Under the pieces are notes generated by a model. It ran no database searches. It saw nothing but the letters and a program-made list of their open reading frames with translations, and was not told the DNA's origin. The translations under genes were made by a program, and so were the position numbers. Positions 13,666 to 15,010 of a DNA stretch of 15,010 nt are shown piece after piece (the first letter of the stretch is position 1; every line of letters begins with the position of its first letter). The DNA comes from CALFER01 sp964472395. GTDB lineage: Bacteria; CSSED10-310; CALFER01. The stretch covers positions 1 through 15,010 of the forward strand of contig CAYYMM010000109.1 of the NCBI GenBank assembly GCA_964472395.1, read 5' to 3'.

Positions 13666-15010
13666 CCGTCCGGAGAACCGCGACGAACGCGCTCTGGGGA
13701 ATCATCACGGCACCGATCATCTTCATCTTTTTCTTTCCACGTGCTTGTTTTTCGAGTAGCTTTCGTTTCCGCGTGATATCGCCGCCGTAGCATTTCGCCA
13801 GAACGTCCTTGCGGAACGGCTGAACGGTCGTGCGAGCGATGATCTTGCCCCCGATGGCTCCTTGAATGGCGATCTTGAACTGATGCCGGGGGATTTCCTC
13901 CTCGAGACGTTCGCAGATCTGCAGCGCTTTCATCCGAGCCCGTTCCTCATGCACGATGATCGAAAGGGCATCGACCTTGTCGCCGTTGACCAGGATGTCC
14001 ACCTTGACCAACGGGCCTGGGCGGTATCCGATCAATTCGTAATCGAAAGATCCGTAACCCTGTGTGACGCTTTTGAGTTTATCGTAGAAATCGTAGACGA
14101 CTTCGGCGAGCGGCATGTCAAAGAGCACCTCGATGCGGCCTGGCGCGGGATAATTGAACCGGGAATTCTCACCTCGCCGCTCCATGCACAGCTTCATCAC
14201 CGCGCCCATGTAACGTTCGGGAATCATGATCGTCGCCTTGATAAATGGCTCACGGGCCTCGTCGATCATCGACGGATCAGGATAATACGTCGGGTTGTCG
14301 ATCGTGTGTTGCTCGCCACTCTTGAGCGTGAATTCATACTGTACGCTCGGGAAGGTCATAATGATCGACTGAAAGAATTCGCGCTCGAGCCGTTCCTGGA
14401 ACACTTCGAGATGGAGGAGTCCCAGGAAACCGCAGCGGAAACCCTGTCCGAGCGCGGCGGAGGTGTCCTTCTGGTAGATCAGTGCGGCGTCGTTGAGTTT
14501 GTAGCGTTCGAGCGAATCCAGAAGGGATCCGTAGTCGTCCGCATCGATCGGGTAGATCGAGGAGAACACGACAGGCTTGATTTCCTTGAATCCGGGCAGC
14601 GGTGTCGACGCCGGTCTGTCATCGAGCGTGATCGTGTCACCGATTCGTGTTTCACTGACGGTCTTGATCCCCGCGATGATGTAGCCGACTTCGCCGGCCA
14701 ATAGCGCGTTCCGTTTGTCTCGCTGGAGGAGGAACACACCGACTTCCTCAACCTTGTGGACGGCGCCGTTGGACATCATTCTGAGCATGTCTCCCGGTTT
14801 CACCGTGCCGTCGAACACCCGGCAACTCATGACCGCGCCCCGGAATGAATCGTAATGCGCATCGAAGATCAGGGCGGTGAATGGTGAGGCCGGGTCTCCT
14901 TTCGGTGGCGGGATCCGAGAGATGATGGCTTCGAGCAGTTCGTCGATTCCGGTGCCCTCTTTGGCGGAACAGAGAATGGCGCCGTCGGAATCGAGTCCGA
15001 GTTCGATTTC
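13655..15010 (-). CDS. lepA: Elongation factor 4 (LepA), 5' end outside window
   Basis: Ribosome-associated translational GTPase that can back-translocate ribosomes. The window holds 451 residues of about 600. The frame is open through the window edge: the first codons read EIELGLDSDGAILCSAKEGT, containing the G5 motif SAK, and continue into TALIFDAHYDSFRGAV before the internal Met at 14830. The G1-G4 motifs therefore lie beyond the edge. Domain 2 (about 45-140), FRCGFLGLLHLE, REPFIKATIMIPERYMG and the LepA-specific tail LAKCYGGDITRKRKLLEKQ follow in order. It ends TDEE, overlapping hemW by 11 bases. No defect is seen in the visible part. Confidence 0.96.
   Translation of the reverse strand, partial: EIELGLDSDGAILCSAKEGTGIDELLEAIISRIPPPKGDPASPFTALIFDAHYDSFRGAVMSCRVFDGTVKPGDMLRMMSNGAVHKVEEVGVFLLQRDKRNALLAGEVGYIIAGIKTVSETRIGDTITLDDRPASTPLPGFKEIKPVVFSSIYPIDADDYGSLLDSLERYKLNDAALIYQKDTSAALGQGFRCGFLGLLHLEVFQERLEREFFQSIIMTFPSVQYEFTLKSGEQHTIDNPTYYPDPSMIDEAREPFIKATIMIPERYMGAVMKLCMERRGENSRFNYPAPGRIEVLFDMPLAEVVYDFYDKLKSVTQGYGSFDYELIGYRPGPLVKVDILVNGDKVDALSIIVHEERARMKALQICERLEEEIPRHQFKIAIQGAIGGKIIARTTVQPFRKDVLAKCYGGDITRKRKLLEKQARGKKKMKMIGAVMIPQSAFVAVLRTDEE

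Noticed and set aside
13862..14704. 280-codon plus-strand open frame antisense to lepA
   Set aside because: It lies wholly within lepA, whose protein matches EF4 throughout. The antisense product shows no family pattern and is explained by the codon bias of lepA.
1..15010. Mobile elements, CRISPR arrays, toxin-antitoxin pairs, tRNA or rRNA genes
   Set aside because: I saw no repeated spacers, transposase or integrase motifs, or RNA gene signatures. The ribbon-helix-helix gene has no adjacent toxin-like partner: its neighbours are hemW and the sulfate-binding protein gene.

Overview
The window is ordinary-looking bacterial chromosome of moderately high GC, densely packed with genes on both strands and with no sign of phage, insertion sequence, CRISPR array, tRNA or rRNA. 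The gene set suggests an anaerobic or facultatively anaerobic bacterium. It has an HydE maturase for [FeFe]-hydrogenase, a histidine kinase carrying an iron-sulfur domain of the type found with hydrogenases, the oxygen-independent enzyme-like radical SAM protein HemW, and an ABC importer for sulfate. I cannot place it in a phylum from the sequence. The lipoprotein form of the sulfate-binding protein and the mix of family variants would fit a poorly sampled lineage, but that is only an impression.

Left half, plus strand (2-4897): a tight run of six genes. An Fe-S histidine kinase, probably cut by the window edge, is followed by a stand-alone receiver protein, a receiver-first hybrid kinase, hydE, a small membrane protein with a BamE-like C-terminal domain, and a SAM methyltransferase. 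Gaps are 0-12 bases and two junctions overlap, so they are probably co-transcribed. The first four form a coherent module: redox or hydrogen-linked signalling next to H-cluster assembly. The hydrogenase structural genes and hydF/hydG are not in the window and may lie to the left. A separate plus-strand gene (4982-6967), with its own good promoter, encodes a GT-C (PMT/ArnT-like) glycosyltransferase fused to a TPR-like tail.

Middle, minus strand (6957-8265): a 107-residue conserved-looking hypothetical protein and a ZupT-type ZIP metal transporter. Each has a recognisable sigma-70-type promoter with an inverted repeat in it.

Right half, minus strand (8412-15010, transcribed right to left): lepA (5' end outside the window), hemW, a 77-residue ribbon-helix-helix protein, then a complete sulfate ABC importer: binding lipoprotein, CysT and CysW permeases, and CysA ATPase. 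A 16-base inverted repeat sits between the ribbon-helix-helix gene and the importer, next to the ribosome binding site of the binding-protein gene. This makes the small regulator a plausible local controller of sulfate uptake.

The most rewarding points are the Fe-S kinase/receiver/hybrid-kinase/hydE module and the ribbon-helix-helix plus inverted-repeat arrangement. I see no convincing wholly new system; most genes belong to known families.
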